DNA of 64,000 nucleotides from Harmothoe impar (GCA_947462335.1 OX381713.1:22002381-22066380); one strand, 5' to 3'; positions 11,849 through 24,163 are shown, numbered from the stretch's first letter. Notes: generated from the letters alone by a model not told the origin. Program-made: numbers and translations.

Positions 11849-14800
11849 CAAAAAAACATAATACCCGGTTTTGATCATGCTAATATTCTTTTTCAGCGGA
11901 GCGTCTAGCATGTCCACACTTTAAGATGGAAGGCTGTGGCTGTATACAGCGATACATCATGGCAGACGGTAAGTAACCACTAAAGTCTTTTTTGATAAAT
12001 ACATCAGGTACAATTAAGTACATATTAAACAATATTGATAAACTTCTCATGAATAGTATACGAGACAATAGAACCTGATTGATTTGTTGGCACAGACTTT
12101 TCTGCCTTTTTGGGTGAGGTGAGGATACCTTTCCATCCCTACTTTATGCGGATGAAGCTTGTGACATCTTTAATGTTACTCTACTCCCTCAGTGGTTGTC
12201 CACCAGTTTCTTTGCGTAATAATTATATAAAACATGATTCTCTCTCGATTCTAACAGAAAGCGTGGAAGAATCTAGAAAGCGGGCAATGGAGCTGCTAGG
12301 TCTGCTGAAACAAGCCAAAGAACTAAGTCAGAAGAAATTCTACGACCCTGAAAAAGTGATAGAAACAGAGGGTAAAGGGATGAAGAGGTTAGTTCTTATT
12401 TTGGAGTATATTAATATTGTTCTTTGGCCATGTACCTAAAAATGTACCATTTAGTATTTTTGTATCATAGAAAGTGTTCCATCAGCATGGGAACATATTG
12501 GATCATATTGGAATACAAATGTACCACCAAATATTCCCCCTTCCAACCACTACCTCATATGTGGCTACTTTATGCATACACAAACTTGGCATGACACATA
12601 TATGATAATTTTTGTTTTCCTGTCAGGCCTCGTAACATCGGTCTTGGTAACGGCCAGAAGCGGAGTAAGGAGTTTGAGGATTTTATTCTGCACACTCGCA
12701 AGATCCTGCGTGATGACCTCATGCTGTGTGAACGCGCTGCCCAACGCATACTTATGTACTCAAACAACTTTCTACACAAGAAACTCAAGACAGAATCCGT
12801 AAGTAAATTAAAGAGGATTAACCTAACCAAAGTGCATGTACTAGAAATGGTGTAAGTAAGGAGGGCAACACAAATGACTGTGAGCTGGTCTCAGTGTGAC
12901 TTGAGTCTACACAAACTATCCCACATTGTAAAGGATACTGGATTGCAGTCACAAAACATTGTGCAAGTGCTGATTGGTCAATAGGAATTTTATAATACTA
13001 ATCTAGCATCTTAAGATTATAATAAGACATGCATTTTCCGAGACATAAGAAGCTTAACTCTGTGACTGTAAATCAGACCTAAATGACTTTTTTGTAACAT
13101 ATGCAAATGTGCATGTGATTGGAAATGGATCTTGGTTTATAAAACAAAATTACTTGAGCCATGAGAATGATAATCATTCATTATTTATGTCAACCCTATG
13201 TTTCCTGTCAACCATACAGCGTTCCTGCCGGGTGGAGAGAACCAAGGGGAAGTATGTGATGGGACTACTCAAACCCATTGCGGCCCTCACCCGCGAGAAG
13301 TGCTGCACTTTCCGCTGTGTGCGGGTAAGTTATTCTTGTTCCCATAGTGTCTATTATTAGGATAATTTAATTCTGCTAGGATGACTTTGACATCAGTACT
13401 GACCCCTGTAGGAATGCCTAGCTGGTATCTCTTTTCAGGAACAGATAGGGTGAGACTGACATGTGTCTGTCCTTCATATGAGGAGACTTTGAGATAGTGA
13501 CTCATATATATATATATTTAATCTATCCACTCAAACATCAAATTGACCTCAATACTTAAGGGCCTTCCTAAAATGTGACTGAGCTAGCTATGGCTGAGAG
13601 AAGTCTGTGACAGGGTAAAAGCACTATTGGAACATAAGAGAGAATAATGTGGTGAAAACTCCTTCAATACTGTGTCTGAAATGTCATTCAGATGGCAGTA
13701 ACGTTGTCGAGTCTGCTGGAGGAGTGGAGGAAGCGAGCAGCATCTGGACAACGGGAGGCGAGACGGGTCATTGCAGAGATGCTTACACCTTCTGGTTAGT
13801 CTGAGCTTCATGTTCGAGCTAGAATCCATTCTGTACATATATAAGGTAACTCTACTAAGACGGGTCCTGTTGGGCGCTGTGTTGCGAGCTCGGTCCGAAC
13901 CCTTCAGCCCGACGGCAGGTGGCAGCACCTGCTCCGGGCTTGGGGTACGGACAGAGGTTGCTATAGGCTTCCGGTCTGCGGGTGCGCGTGCAGGCTGGTC
14001 GCCTATATATAGCCAGCGTCCGATAGAACTCGTCGGTTCCTTTATGATAATTGAATCGTAAAGACCCACATTTAACATCAGCTGCAAGCCTACTGACCTG
14101 CTCCAAACTCTATAGGGAGTTCACTGGATTAGCTACGCCTGTTAGGTTCTTGTGAAAAAAGACCTATATAGCAACCTGTACACTTGATCTGAACTGTGTC
14201 GACCTTGTTCTTTACTTAATAACTTCTCACCAATATTAAGGAAACAAAGTCGCGTTTATTACACTATGCACACACTGGTCATATAGATGTATGGAAATTA
14301 GGAATATTTGTATTGTATTGCCCCTGCAAAGTAGCCTGTAAAACTCAGTTTTAGCTCCATACCTGATCTCACACCTTATAGGCGGTGCACGGCCCAACTG
14401 CTACAACTTCATCGAGATGATCACCGGCTGCAGTTTCAGCACCATCGGGAAGGTTAATGAGCAGATGCGTAACTCAGGTGGGAGCCGGGAGCCGCCTGCA
14501 CACGGTATGTGTCACTACTGGAAACAACATCCACAGAAGAAGCGGCCACGGGTCGGTGAGCAGGGGGAAGATGTTGGCCATAACAGTGGAGAAGAAGGTC
14601 AGTTAGCAATGGATAGAAAAGAATATTCTGTGATTCAAAGATGTAGTTTCATTCACAACACTTTACAGAATGATTTAACTACCTATATCCTGAGTATGTA
14701 AACAAATTTACTATAGTTACAAATTGGAAGGGGAAAAGACAAATCATGCACAAATGTATGGAATATCAGCTGTTATAAAGTAGATCTTATGTTTGAAAGG

Positions 14801-17304
14801 ATCCTATAACATTTAGTCATATTGCATGCCGATAGACAAATCCATACAGATATTACAATGTAAATAGAATATCAGCTGTTAAAAGGTACATCTTTATATC
14901 AGAAAGGAACTTTAACTTTCGGTTGAATTGCACACAGATAGACAAAGTGGTCTGGATGAGGATGATGGTATGCCGATTGATGGGACACCATCAGCAGAGG
15001 AGACGGCTGAGGCTGCATTGTCATTGGACCCGTTCCCAGTAGAGATTGTCCCGGTAACGGAGGTACTTGTTAACGACACTGCTGTTCCAGAGGAACCAGT
15101 CGAGGAAGCACCAACTGTCGTAGCACCTAAACAACTCACATCAGTAAGTAACTCAAAATAATAGATTTTACAGTTTACAGAATAAGCTGAGAAAATAATT
15201 GTCAGGAGAGATACTCACAACTAAATGAAAAAATTGCTTTGAAAAAAGAAGCTTTGAATCTGGAAAAAACTGTAATTTTGTAAATTGATATGACTAATAC
15301 AGTTTTTACCCACTACAGCCAGGTTTCTAGACACTGTATCTGTTCCTGGAGCTTTCTTTCTTAATATCCATCATGAGTGCATGTCCAGTAAAAATATTGT
15401 CGGTCTACTTCAGGTTGAATTGGTGAACCACCGTCAGCAGATCATGGCGCTGCAGAAGCAGCTGGCACAACAGCAGGTGCAGCTACAGCAGCAGCAACAA
15501 CTCCTGCAGCAGCAGATGCTGCATCAGGTCCTGCTAGACCAGGTCAATGGCACATCAGGAGTACATGTAAGTTTGTCCTTTTTATAGTTCAATCAATGAT
15601 CAGGAAATGTATAAGTGACACTTTTAGTAAAAGGTTACTGCAATGACATATACAAATGTAGTATGTAATTTGGTGTAGATTTCAAAATGTATTTTTGTCT
15701 ACCTGTAAAAGCTATTTCAAGTTTCCTAAATTAAAGGAAGGACAACTTGGTTCATCTGTTCATCTGCACTATCATATGTGTTTGCACTATTATATGTATA
15801 TGTATATTTAACCTGTCTTCTTCTTTTGCAGATTCAGACACTGCAGAGTCTACAACAGCTTCTGAACCTGCAGCAGCAGTACCAGCAGCAGCAGCTACAA
15901 CAGCTGAACCAGCTGGAGGAGCAGGCTGGCCTCATCCCAGGCACCTCTGAGGCTGCTACTAGTCACACTGGTCAGTACACAATCCTCAAATAATGTGAAA
16001 ATAACTGTACATAATACACCATTGATCTTTGTACTGTTTCCTGATTTCTTATTTTCAAAGTCATAGTTAATTCATAAAGACATGCTGCTACAATCACAAT
16101 CATTGTAAGTCATCATACACAGTTATACATCTATCACAGCTGTCGATTCAATACTTTGAATGTAACATTTAGTGGGAATACTACAATAACTCATAAAGCA
16201 AGCTACTCATCTTTAATTGCAGGTACCATATTAGGAAGTGCAGAGTTACTTCAGCTCCCCCCATCACTCCTGGCACAGCTGTCAGAGCAGCAGCAGCAGG
16301 CTGTGGGAGGCCTGGACCCTGCCACCTCCCAGCAACAGCCAGTGGTGTTGATTCAGCCCATGGACACCCAACAACAGCTTCTGCAGCAGCAGATCCAGCA
16401 GCACTCTCTGGTGCTGCAGACCAGCACTGACTCCCTCATAGCAACTGGAGTACAGAACACTGATGTGACATCTGAATCAGAGTCGGCCGTGCAGGATCAG
16501 CAGCAGACCGTGGTGTCAGAAGTGGGTCTGGTAGCGGGCGAGGTGATGGATGTCGAGAACGAGAAGGGAAACAGCGTGGAGTCTTTGGTGCAGATTCCAG
16601 TACCGACGTCATCTAGTATTATTCTGCCTACCCCGACAAGTCTGGCAGCGAGTAAGGGCTCCGGTGGGACGGCTCTGCTTCAGCAGGTCATAGACTTGGG
16701 ACAGCTTGGGTTAGGGCTTCAGTCTCTAAACCCGGGCACAAACAATAGCCCGATAACCCTATTAAATGCTGATGCATCCCAGCTGCTCTCCAACCTCAAC
16801 ATAACTCTGGTGCAGTCTTCACCAGGTCTGGGTAGTGGCACTAACTCCTCCACACTACCCCTCTGCAGTACTGACCCTACCAGTGCCACACAGACACTGA
16901 CCTCAGTGATGAGCGCCTCTGATATCAGTGAAGCCCCGGGGTCGGTGATGGGTGCGACCGATGAAAGCCTCACCCAACTCTTGGCCTCCAGTCTAGGTTA
17001 CACTGTCCTGACCATAGAACCAGGGATGATGGTCGACGGAACCGGCTCCATCACAGCAGACAAGGTATCGGCTGAGAACCCGGCTTTCATAGACATGGAT
17101 GGGCCTATAGACAGTGAGGCTATAGCATCTACAGAGGGTGCCCAAGTAGGGAAGGATGGCTTGTTGGATGTGGGGCTGAAGGTGCCTGCGGAGACAGAGA
17201 CTGATGTCGTAGAGGAACCCACGAGTGACATGAGTACATCTGAGGTTCTGCAGTTACTCGCCCAGCATGGGATCGGCATAACAGTAGCTAAACCTGACCA
17301 GTAA
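7808..17304 (+). CDS. GATA-like zinc-finger, Gln-rich nuclear protein (15 exons, 1,001 aa)
   Basis: Exons: 7808-7919, 10211-10281, 10523-10682, 10973-11125, 11448-11579, 11897-11968, 12258-12387, 12627-12798, 13220-13324, 13692-13794, 14382-14597, 14938-15143, 15414-15566, 15832-15970, 16223-17304. All junctions are GT-AG and the total, 3,006 nt, is in frame. Residues 62-114 are strongly basic (RRK, RGRRRKG), a likely nuclear localisation signal. Residues 120-165 hold CELC...CNACG-LAYDR: the CX2C and CNACGL signature of GATA fingers, but with about 38 residues between the cysteine pairs instead of 17-18. A second Cys/His cluster (CPHFKMEGCGC, about 215-225) follows. Residues 234-475 form a conserved-looking helical region; 545-641 are Gln-rich, and the C-terminal 360 residues are acidic/Ser-Thr-rich, as in an activation domain. 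I infer a DNA- or chromatin-binding regulator. I do not recognise a named orthologue. The distal exon choices (CAG/CAG ambiguity at 10520-10523) are the main uncertainty. Confidence 0.85.
8216..8232 (+). repeat. Poly-G tract
   Basis: An uninterrupted G run in intron 1 of the GATA-like gene; one of many such homopolymers in this genome. Confidence 0.7.
8341..8613. mobile_element. Foldback element in intron 1 of the GATA-like gene
   Basis: A long near-perfect palindrome: the sequence around 8359-8445 (ending at cccatttgaatacggaaaagt) reappears inverted at about 8508-8594, with outer arms 'acctgaaagctc' and 'gagctttcagat'. Arms exceed 85 bp around a spacer of about 60 bp. No coding capacity; a foldback MITE is the best reading. 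A transcript across it would form a long hairpin. Confidence 0.75.
9809..9833 (+). repeat. Short perfect hairpin
   Basis: TTCTACCCCTG-TTA-CAGGGGTAGAA is a perfect 11-bp stem with a short loop, in intron 1. A second small stem (ctctgcc/ggcagag) lies just upstream at 9758-9777. Confidence 0.5.
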
Positions 17305-17850
17305 CTGAAGCTGAACCGTAACCATGGTATCGGAATAATTGTAATCAGGGCTCACCAGTAACCATAGCATCTGGATAACTGGAACCAAGGCTGACCAGTA
17401 ACCATGGTATCTGAAGGACTGAAGCCAAGGCTGACCAGTAACCATGGTATTAAGATAACTGGAGCCAAGGCTGACCAGTAACCATGGTATCTGAAGGACT
17501 GAAGCCAAGGCTGACCAGTAACATGGTATTAAGATAACTGGAGCCAAGGCTGACCAGTAACCATGGTATTAAGATAACTGGAGCCAAGGCTGACCAGTAA
17601 CCATGGTATAAAGATAACTGGAGCCAAGGCTGACCAGTAACCATGGTATTAAGATAACTGGAGACAAGGCTGACCAGTAACCATGGTATTAAGATAACTG
17701 GAGCCAAGGCTGACCAGTAACCATGGTATTAAGATAACTGGAGCCAATGCTGACCAGTAACCATGGTATCTGAAGGACTGAAGCCAAGGCTGACTGATAA
17801 CCATGCTATCAGGATTACTGTAGTTAAGGTTGACCAGTGCTGAAGACATA
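17263..17850 (+). repeat. 40-bp minisatellite starting in the last codons of the GATA-like gene
   Basis: About fourteen head-to-tail copies of a roughly 40-bp unit (agccaaggctgaccagtaac, then catggtattaagataactgg). The stretch 17263-17306, which encodes the last 13 residues and the stop codon, aligns to the unit (shared ATGG-ATCGG-ATAA and ACCAGTAAC), so the array appears to have grown from the end of the coding region. Every unit repeats the ACCAGTAA that contains the stop codon. Later units differ by small substitutions and a one-base deletion near 17521. Confidence 0.9.
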
Positions 17851-18660
17851 GTATTACGTAGGAGCTGTTGCTAGGAATTAAGAGTAAGCATGGTATCAAA
17901 TGTGATGAACAAATATTGGAAAAGAAGGAAAACACCATGTGACAATCTCCAAGATATTCATAGATAAGGCGGTATAATATGGTAGTGTCACTTTTCACTT
18001 TACACTATAGATACAAGATATATTATGACACTGAAACCACTAATTGTGCTAGAGGACTCGAAAGTGGCCATCCCAGAAATTCTATTTATTTAATAAATAA
18101 TGAAAGTATAATGTAGTACCCTAGAAAGTCTCTGTCTGTGCTTACTATGATGGATAAAATCCAAAATGGTTCATCAGAGCTTACATAATCTTAAACAATG
18201 TGAGTAAATACTCAAGAATGATATGAAGAATGTCGTTAGACAGCTTTGGATAAAACAGGCAAATGTAATCAATGGGAGTTACATGTGACATTTAGGATAA
18301 GTGGATTGTGCTATTAAGTGCTAATTGTTACCTCCAAGAGGTCGCTCCTTTATCATATCAATAACTAGTTTGTTGGGGATGAGTAAATCCTGACAAGTTC
18401 CTATTAAAGTGCTACTGGGCTTGATAATTTACTAGTAGTCATTTGGCCGTATAGGATATACCATATTGAGTTAATCCATAGTAGTTTTTTGTTCACATTT
18501 CATTTATTCTTGTTCCAATGTGTAGGTTGATTTTAATTGCAGGCCACACAACTATAAAGACCTATGCGAGACATCATGTTTATTTTTGTAGCCCTGTGAG
18601 TGCTGTATAAGATCCCTGTATGTAGTTCTGTATGAATAAACTATACAAGTCAATTAACTG
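17305..18660 (+). other. 3'UTR of the GATA-like gene
   Basis: The proximal 550 bp is minisatellite. The remainder is AT-rich without open frames. AATAAA at 18635-18640 (tatgAATAAActatac) is the best poly(A) signal; another lies near 18093. Confidence 0.6.
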
Positions 18661-18683
18661 AGGATTGTGTTATCTTGTGCTGA

Positions 18684-18982
18684 GTGAGCTTTACTCTCGT
18701 TCCCAAATCCTTCCTTTTGGTAACAGCCAAATGACCTTGAACTTGGGATTTTGCTGGGTCTGGGCAACCCCTGCTGGTAGCCTGGAACCAGTCGACAGGA
18801 ACCAGAATGTATGATGGTAATTTTACCATCAGACTTTCTGGTTCCCTTTCCTGTTCCTGTTCGCTGGGTCCAAGCTACCAGCATGGGTTGCCCAGATCCA
18901 GCAAAATCCCAAGTTCAAGGTCATTTGGCTGTTACCAGAGCCTTCCTTCGGAAGGATTTGGGAACGAGAGTAAGTGAGCTTA
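18684..18982. mobile_element. Foldback/palindromic element, ~300 bp
   Basis: The arm beginning gtgagctttactctcgttcc at 18684 returns inverted as ggaacgagagtaagtgagct, ending near 18982. Pairing continues inward through 'acttgggattttgctgg', 'gggcaaccc' and 'ggaacca' to a centre near 18825 (atggtaattttaccat). Arms are about 140 bp, slightly diverged. It lies just beyond the poly(A) site of the GATA-like gene. Confidence 0.8.
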
Positions 18983-19171
18983 TGAATATATACATATATG
19001 CTGAGCTGTGTGTGTTTGGGGGGAGGGGTGTACGGAAGTACCGAAAAGTGTCGTGTGGCAGGTCGAGGTACAATTGTCTGCAAGTTTGTATGTAATTGAG
19101 TGGCTGCCGCACATGAGTGCCCCCGCCCCCTCACCAAAGACCATGGGACTTGATTTTTAATAAACACGAAA

Positions 19172-19376
19172 TTAGGCCATCAAAAAACGATTGGTCTACG
19201 GATTTTGTTAAATAGGTGCGATAGGGCGATTTTTTTCCCAATTTTTGTGTCGATGGATTTCAACCTTGAATTTTTTTTTAATCCATTTTTTCAGAAAATG
19301 AGGCGGGCGCAGGCCATAGATACATTTATTTTCAAAAAATAAATAAATAGCTTTTTTTTTGTGGTTTTTGAGGAGA
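19172..19376. mobile_element. Degenerate family A MITE
   Basis: Starts 'ttaggccatcaaaaaacgattggtc' and contains 'ctacggatttt' as in the 28.1 kb copy; the right end (tttttttttgtggtttttg) is decayed. Assigned by resemblance to the intact family A copies. Confidence 0.5.
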
Positions 19377-19449
19377 GGCTATTTATTGGGACTGCATACC
19401 ATCCATATCGGTTATCCTAGATCAACAAAGAGATAAGATTACACCTTAT

Positions 19450-20255
19450 TTTAAAACGTGTTTATTTTTAACATATTATACATGTACAATTTCTTACCAT
19501 CACAGTATCTTTATATCTAGATATCCCAACTCTGGTACCTGTATCTACCAAAGTTACATCCCTTTCAGCGATATCACACGACTCCCGATTATAGACCACT
19601 TATCAATCAGTTTGTAGATATGAAATATAATTGCATAATTGTAACACAATAAATGCTCGTATAGAAATTACATGTATGTATGTATAATTATATAATTATC
19701 ATAATACAAACAATCTCAGAGACCTGCAAGGAAATACTGATAACCTGTCCTTTACAATTATTTGGCTTAACGGTACTTCATCAATCGCACTTTTAGTCAG
19801 CTTTTACTCCAGTACCATTTCCCTGGTCTCAACTTTAGAAAAAAACGGCTTTAATCCACAGTCTATGTACAACAATAAGCTGTGCACTTAGATAAAGAGC
19901 GACATGCAATTTACACATACCTGGTCTTCTAGAAATGAACGATCATAAAATACTTATGTACTGCTAGTTGTAAAGTTCTCACTAGGAGAACTTGAAATTT
20001 CTAACAAAGTGACATAAATTGTATTACCGGTATTATATTGACTAAAATTAGAGTAACAGATAGGACAAATATTTTCAATGACGTTAGACTAATAAACTCA
20101 TATCTTTTCATCTTTGCCCAATCTATTGATACCGGTATATATTTTTTAACTCTTCATATATGCTAAATAACCATTAAATTCTTATTTGTTTAGATCCCTC
20201 AGATGTGATTTGAACCTATAAATCTGGGTCAATTTAACTTCTATGCCTACATGTC
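19450..20255 (-). other. Probable 3'UTR of HDHD3
   Basis: AT-rich sequence without open frames downstream of the HDHD3 stop. The complement of AATAAA (TTTATT) at 19462-19468 is a plausible poly(A) signal about 790 bp past the stop. Confidence 0.45.
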
Positions 20256-21014
20256 TTAACTGTTCTGTGCGCGTTGGATGAGCTTGGTAACTTTGGCGGG
20301 TAACTCAGAATGGTCATGGTAGACACAGTGTAGGTCTACTCCATCCAAGTCGGAGTGTTTAAGTTTGTGCTTAGGATCAAACAGAAATGAAGTCAACCCC
20401 ACTTTGCGTGCCCCCCAATAGTCGTTCTTAATGTCATCTCCAACATGGCCGATCTCCTGTGGGGCCACCTGGGCAGCTTTGAGCGCATCGTGGAATATTT
20501 TAGGCGCGGGTTTATCACAGTGACTTGTTACCGAGGTTACAACGAAATCAAAATAACTCATTAGGTCGTGACCTTCAAGGACTCCTGTTAAGCGCTCATC
20601 AAAGTTGGATATCACACCGAGCCGTAGACCGCTCTCTCTGAGCTGCTCCAGCATGACATGAGAACCTGGAACTATGTCATAGCAACCACCACCGGTAAAG
20701 GTACCATAGAGCGACTCTGCAATGTCATCGTAGACTTTTGGGGTCTCAAAGTAACCGGCAGCAGCGAAGACGCGACAAACCAGCTCTGCCCACCACTCCT
20801 TTGATGTCATCCCCTGTGCATAGCCGTAATGCGGAAGGTCTAGCTTCATTGATTTCCGCACCGCGCTGTGAGCAGTGTCAAGTTTCTTTGCTTCGGCAGG
20901 CAGGCCTAGATCATGGGAGGCACGGGCATACCAGTAGCCGGGCGAGCCTTTCACACGGATTATCGTGTTGGTCACATCAAAGGTAAGGAATCGCAGATAT
21001 TGTATTCCAGCCAT
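20256..21014 (-). CDS. HDHD3: HAD-like hydrolase domain-containing protein 3
   Basis: A 252-residue, single-exon coding region; vertebrate HDHD3 is about 251 residues. HAD motifs are visible: motif I at residues 10-15 (FDVTNT), motif II Ser in LGVISNFDERL (about 135), motif III Lys in KPAPKIF (about 170) and motif IV in GHVGDDIKNDYWGA (about 190). The second Asp of the classical DxDxT motif I is Thr here. As I recall it, the vertebrate protein also lacks an acidic residue at that position, so phosphatase activity is doubtful for this family, although the nucleophile Asp remains. The ATG at 21014 is preferred: a splice acceptor (tttatttCAG) ends at 21024, just upstream, so longer in-frame starts are not in the mRNA. 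Substrate is unknown for the family. Confidence 0.92.
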   Translation of the reverse strand: MAGIQYLRFLTFDVTNTIIRVKGSPGYWYARASHDLGLPAEAKKLDTAHSAVRKSMKLDLPHYGYAQGMTSKEWWAELVCRVFAAAGYFETPKVYDDIAESLYGTFTGGGCYDIVPGSHVMLEQLRESGLRLGVISNFDERLTGVLEGHDLMSYFDFVVTSVTSHCDKPAPKIFHDALKAAQVAPQEIGHVGDDIKNDYWGARKVGLTSFLFDPKHKLKHSDLDGVDLHCVYHDHSELPAKVTKLIQRAQNS

Positions 21015-21217
21015 TGCTTGCACCTGAAATAAAGAAGAAAGATAACAAGGTAGCTGTTATATAATAATTGAAATATTTTTTTCTCTATGATACCTGTCCT
21101 GAATGCGAAAAGAGTTGTAGCGAATCATTGGTGAAAATCCTCACTCCAGCCAAGGTATCCATAGGGGCCGCTCATATGGTCTAAGTATGGTCCTATGGTT
21201 AGTATGGATGAGGGTTA

Positions 21218-21451
21218 GGGAGTGTTCATTTATTAAATACAGGGGGGGGGGGGCTGGTGAGATTTCGCACAGAGGTGCGAAAATTTGAACTATCTATAGT
21301 AACGCAGGGGCTTTTTTGCTTAAAAGGGGTTGACTTTTTTACGCCCCCCCCCCACTCAACTCAAGAGGGGTCAGAATATTTTATGTCCCCCCTCAGGAGG
21401 GGTTGGAAATGTTTAGGCCCCCCCCACCTGTAACTAATAAATGAGCACTCC
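21218..21451. mobile_element. Tourist-like MITE, family B
   Basis: Starts GGGAGTGTTCATTTATTAAA and ends with the inverse (aataaatgagcactcc), flanked by TTA (21215-21217, 21452-21454). The interior carries poly-G then poly-C blocks. It sits in the putative 5' intron of HDHD3. Confidence 0.7.
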
Positions 21452-22395
21452 TTAATTGCACACTGGCCTGGAATACGGCCCTCTGAGTCTCATAGCCATA
21501 CTGCCCATAGGTTTAACCTTGTGGTTTCGTAGGCCTATTCACCATGAAATGAAAGGGATGAGGTACATTTTCTGACAAAGTGTACATTTCATAATGAATA
21601 CAGAGAGGTATTCGAAAATGTTGTCAAAAGTATTATACCGAACTACGCGAACACATCTGACACTGATAAATTTGAGAAGGTTATGAAAACACCAGAGCAT
21701 ATTGTTATTAATGCACTGGGAAAATATGTATATATGGCCTTCAAACAACGACAACAAGTTTGATTTGGGGTTAATGTGTTTGTAGGTCAATAATGCTTGA
21801 AAGTGTAACCTGTAATGCAAAACTGTGACCCAACCGGGTATGTATGCCATGTATCCATGTCTCTGTATGTCTGTACATATGTGTTTTCTAGTCGATTACA
21901 TTTGTGTAGTATTGTGTAGTAGCCTAGTGTATTTCCATTTTGTCTCACATTGTAGCATAGTTTGTAGATTTAGTTTATATAACCTTTATGTATGACACAT
22001 AAGTCAGAAATGACTTCATTTCAGTTGTCGATAAAAGATATATATATATAAATAAAACAGAGCTGCTCCCTCCTGCACCTCTGGCTCTGCTCCTATTAAT
22101 ATAACCACTCCTTATGAACTGCCTACGTGACAACAAAAACGTTCTACATTGTCACTACCACATCAGCACACTGACCGTAATTCGGACCCGAGCTGTTGGC
22201 AGGTTGCCAGTTGGCAAATCAGCTGATCTGTCATCTGTCATTCTGTGCCTGTGGGTTGACTGAGTGCACGGGGCGATAATAGGGGTTTGCTTTCCTCTCA
22301 GCTAGGTTTTACTCTGATATATACACAAATTGTAACTTTGGAATCTTAGTGGTATCACTCAGCTATTATGTAAATAAAGTAACTACAGTTCTTAC

Positions 22396-22620
22396 CTAGG
22401 ATGCATAAAACCTTGATAAATTGAGTACACTGTTCCAACGTTCTTCGCAGTACGGATTGTTGTGGTTTTGGCACTCTCCCTGCAGAGGTCTAGGGTACGC
22501 CTTGTAGACTCTGCTGGGAGAAGGTGGTTTCGGATGCAGAAGGGACGCGGAACGTTGGCGCGAAACTTGCGTACGAACCTTGTCCAACCTAAGAGACACT
22601 GTTATGTCTCTTAGGTCCAA
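22396..22620 (-). other. Possible 5' noncoding exon of HDHD3
   Basis: On the - strand an exon-like stretch ends CATCCTAG|GTAAGAAC at 22396, a strong donor that could join the acceptor at 21024. An in-frame TAG sits at the boundary, so it would be untranslated. A 28-bp hairpin (cctaagagaca...tgtctcttagg, 22587-22614) lies at its 5' side. Inference only. Confidence 0.3.
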
Positions 22621-23320
22621 CCTAGTTCATCTAATCTGAACTCGTCGCTGCGGGCCGCGATCTGATGTAGCCCTGACTAGAGTTCAGCCAGCTTGCCACT
22701 AAGAACCCACTGAAGTCTTGTTCACCAACTCCGGTGAACAGACTTTGTACACCTTTTTCGGCAACTAATAATCGGAATTTCTCCATTTTTTTAACGGCCC
22801 TGCATTGCCTGACATTTTCCCTATACAAACCACCCATTTTTTAATTCAGATGGCCAATATGTAATATTTTAGAGCAGTTTTACCGTAGCCTTCCCCATTT
22901 TCACCCCTGTCAGTTCAGTGTGCGCGGGAACAACTCTCCTGTAGTGGAGGTACGAAAATAGATTTGGCTTGACCCCGTTTTCGCTGAGGTAGTTGCATAA
23001 TACTGTTGGTACCAGCGATGCTCTTTCTCTCCTCCACACAGGAGTGTTCCTCAGTGACTTTGTCAACGGAAGTTCGCCAGACCATAACACAGCCCCGCTG
23101 TTGTAAATGGTCTGGCACGCACAGACTAGTCCAACCTTGCTCGCGTGTGCAAAAAAGTTGATAGTTTACCACTGGCTTGGGTAGCTGCCTGGTAGGTATG
23201 AGTGTTTGTGATGTATTCTACATTCGATTCCATCACAGACAATTCAAGTCTGTAGAATAATGAACACTATATTGCCGCCCGAGGCTAGTCGACATTATGC
23301 CAATTTATGGGCCCGGCGAC
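22621..23320. other. Intergenic, no gene seen
   Basis: Short open frames on both strands, none with family resemblance or framed splice sites. Confidence 0.35.
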
Positions 23321-23321
23321 A

Positions 23322-23998
23322 TGGCCGGGGGGGCCACTCCCTCAGATTTGGATACCATGTGTGAACACGATTCCAAGGGAAAGGGTCCGTTTTTGGGTCC
23401 TAGGCACGGGCCCGCGAGGGCCCTTGATAAGGGGTGTTTTTAAGCAATATTTGGGAGAAAGGGGTACATTTCAGAGCTCTGAAGGGTAATTTATACTTTA
23501 TTTTCTTATAAAAGTTCTTGGTCACTCTTGAGAAGGGGATTTTTTGCAGGGTGACCCTTGTTGGATTGCTTCAAAACATACAGCGACAGTACCAAGGTAC
23601 GCAGTATGGTTGGACAGGGGCTCATTGGCTAGATCTTCTATTTTGGTCCCGAAAACGGCATTTGCGACTCTCTGCTGTCGCACCTCTCTAGCAGCTGCAA
23701 ATAGGACTCCATCTAGCGGATGTTTTTTTACCAGATATTTGGCAAATGGCCTCCAGTCCAACCTTACAGCGTACCTCGGTACTGTCGATGTAAGGTTTTG
23801 AAGCAATCCAACTAGGTGACCCGTAATTAGGGTGTACTTTTCAGGGTCATCTGTGATTTAGGTCTTTTTTCTTGGTAATTTTCCCTTGAAAAGGGTATGA
23901 TTTTTGAAAATTTCGCCCCTTGATAAGGGTACCAGATTTGAGGTGATGTTCACACATGGTGACTATAGAAAAGATAGGGAGTGGCCCCCCCGGGCGAC
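23322..23998. mobile_element. Inverted-repeat element with a nested MITE
   Basis: The outer ends are gggccactccctcagatt and the inverse-like agatagggagtggcccccc; 'ccatgtgtgaacac' at the left matches 'gttcacacatgg' at the right. Inside, 23549-23821 is a separate palindromic element with ends ttggattgcttcaaaac / gttttgaagcaatccaa and matching 'gacagtaccaaggtacgc' arms. Confidence 0.65.
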
Positions 23999-24163
23999 AT
24001 GGGCCTTTTTTGGCGACATGAGGAATAAGAGATAACGACATGGGACATGGAATTTTCTTAAAAATGACATGTGGACATGGTCATTTCTTAAAATCGACAG
24101 GGCGACATGGGCATTTCTTAATCGACAGGGAAAATTGGGACCCCCCCCATGATCCCAGTAAAC

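Noticed and set aside
17254..17998. Four overlapping long - strand open frames with repeated Trp/Tyr-rich motifs
   Set aside because: They are the reverse translation of the 40-bp minisatellite; the periodic peptide follows the repeat and has no splice or start context.
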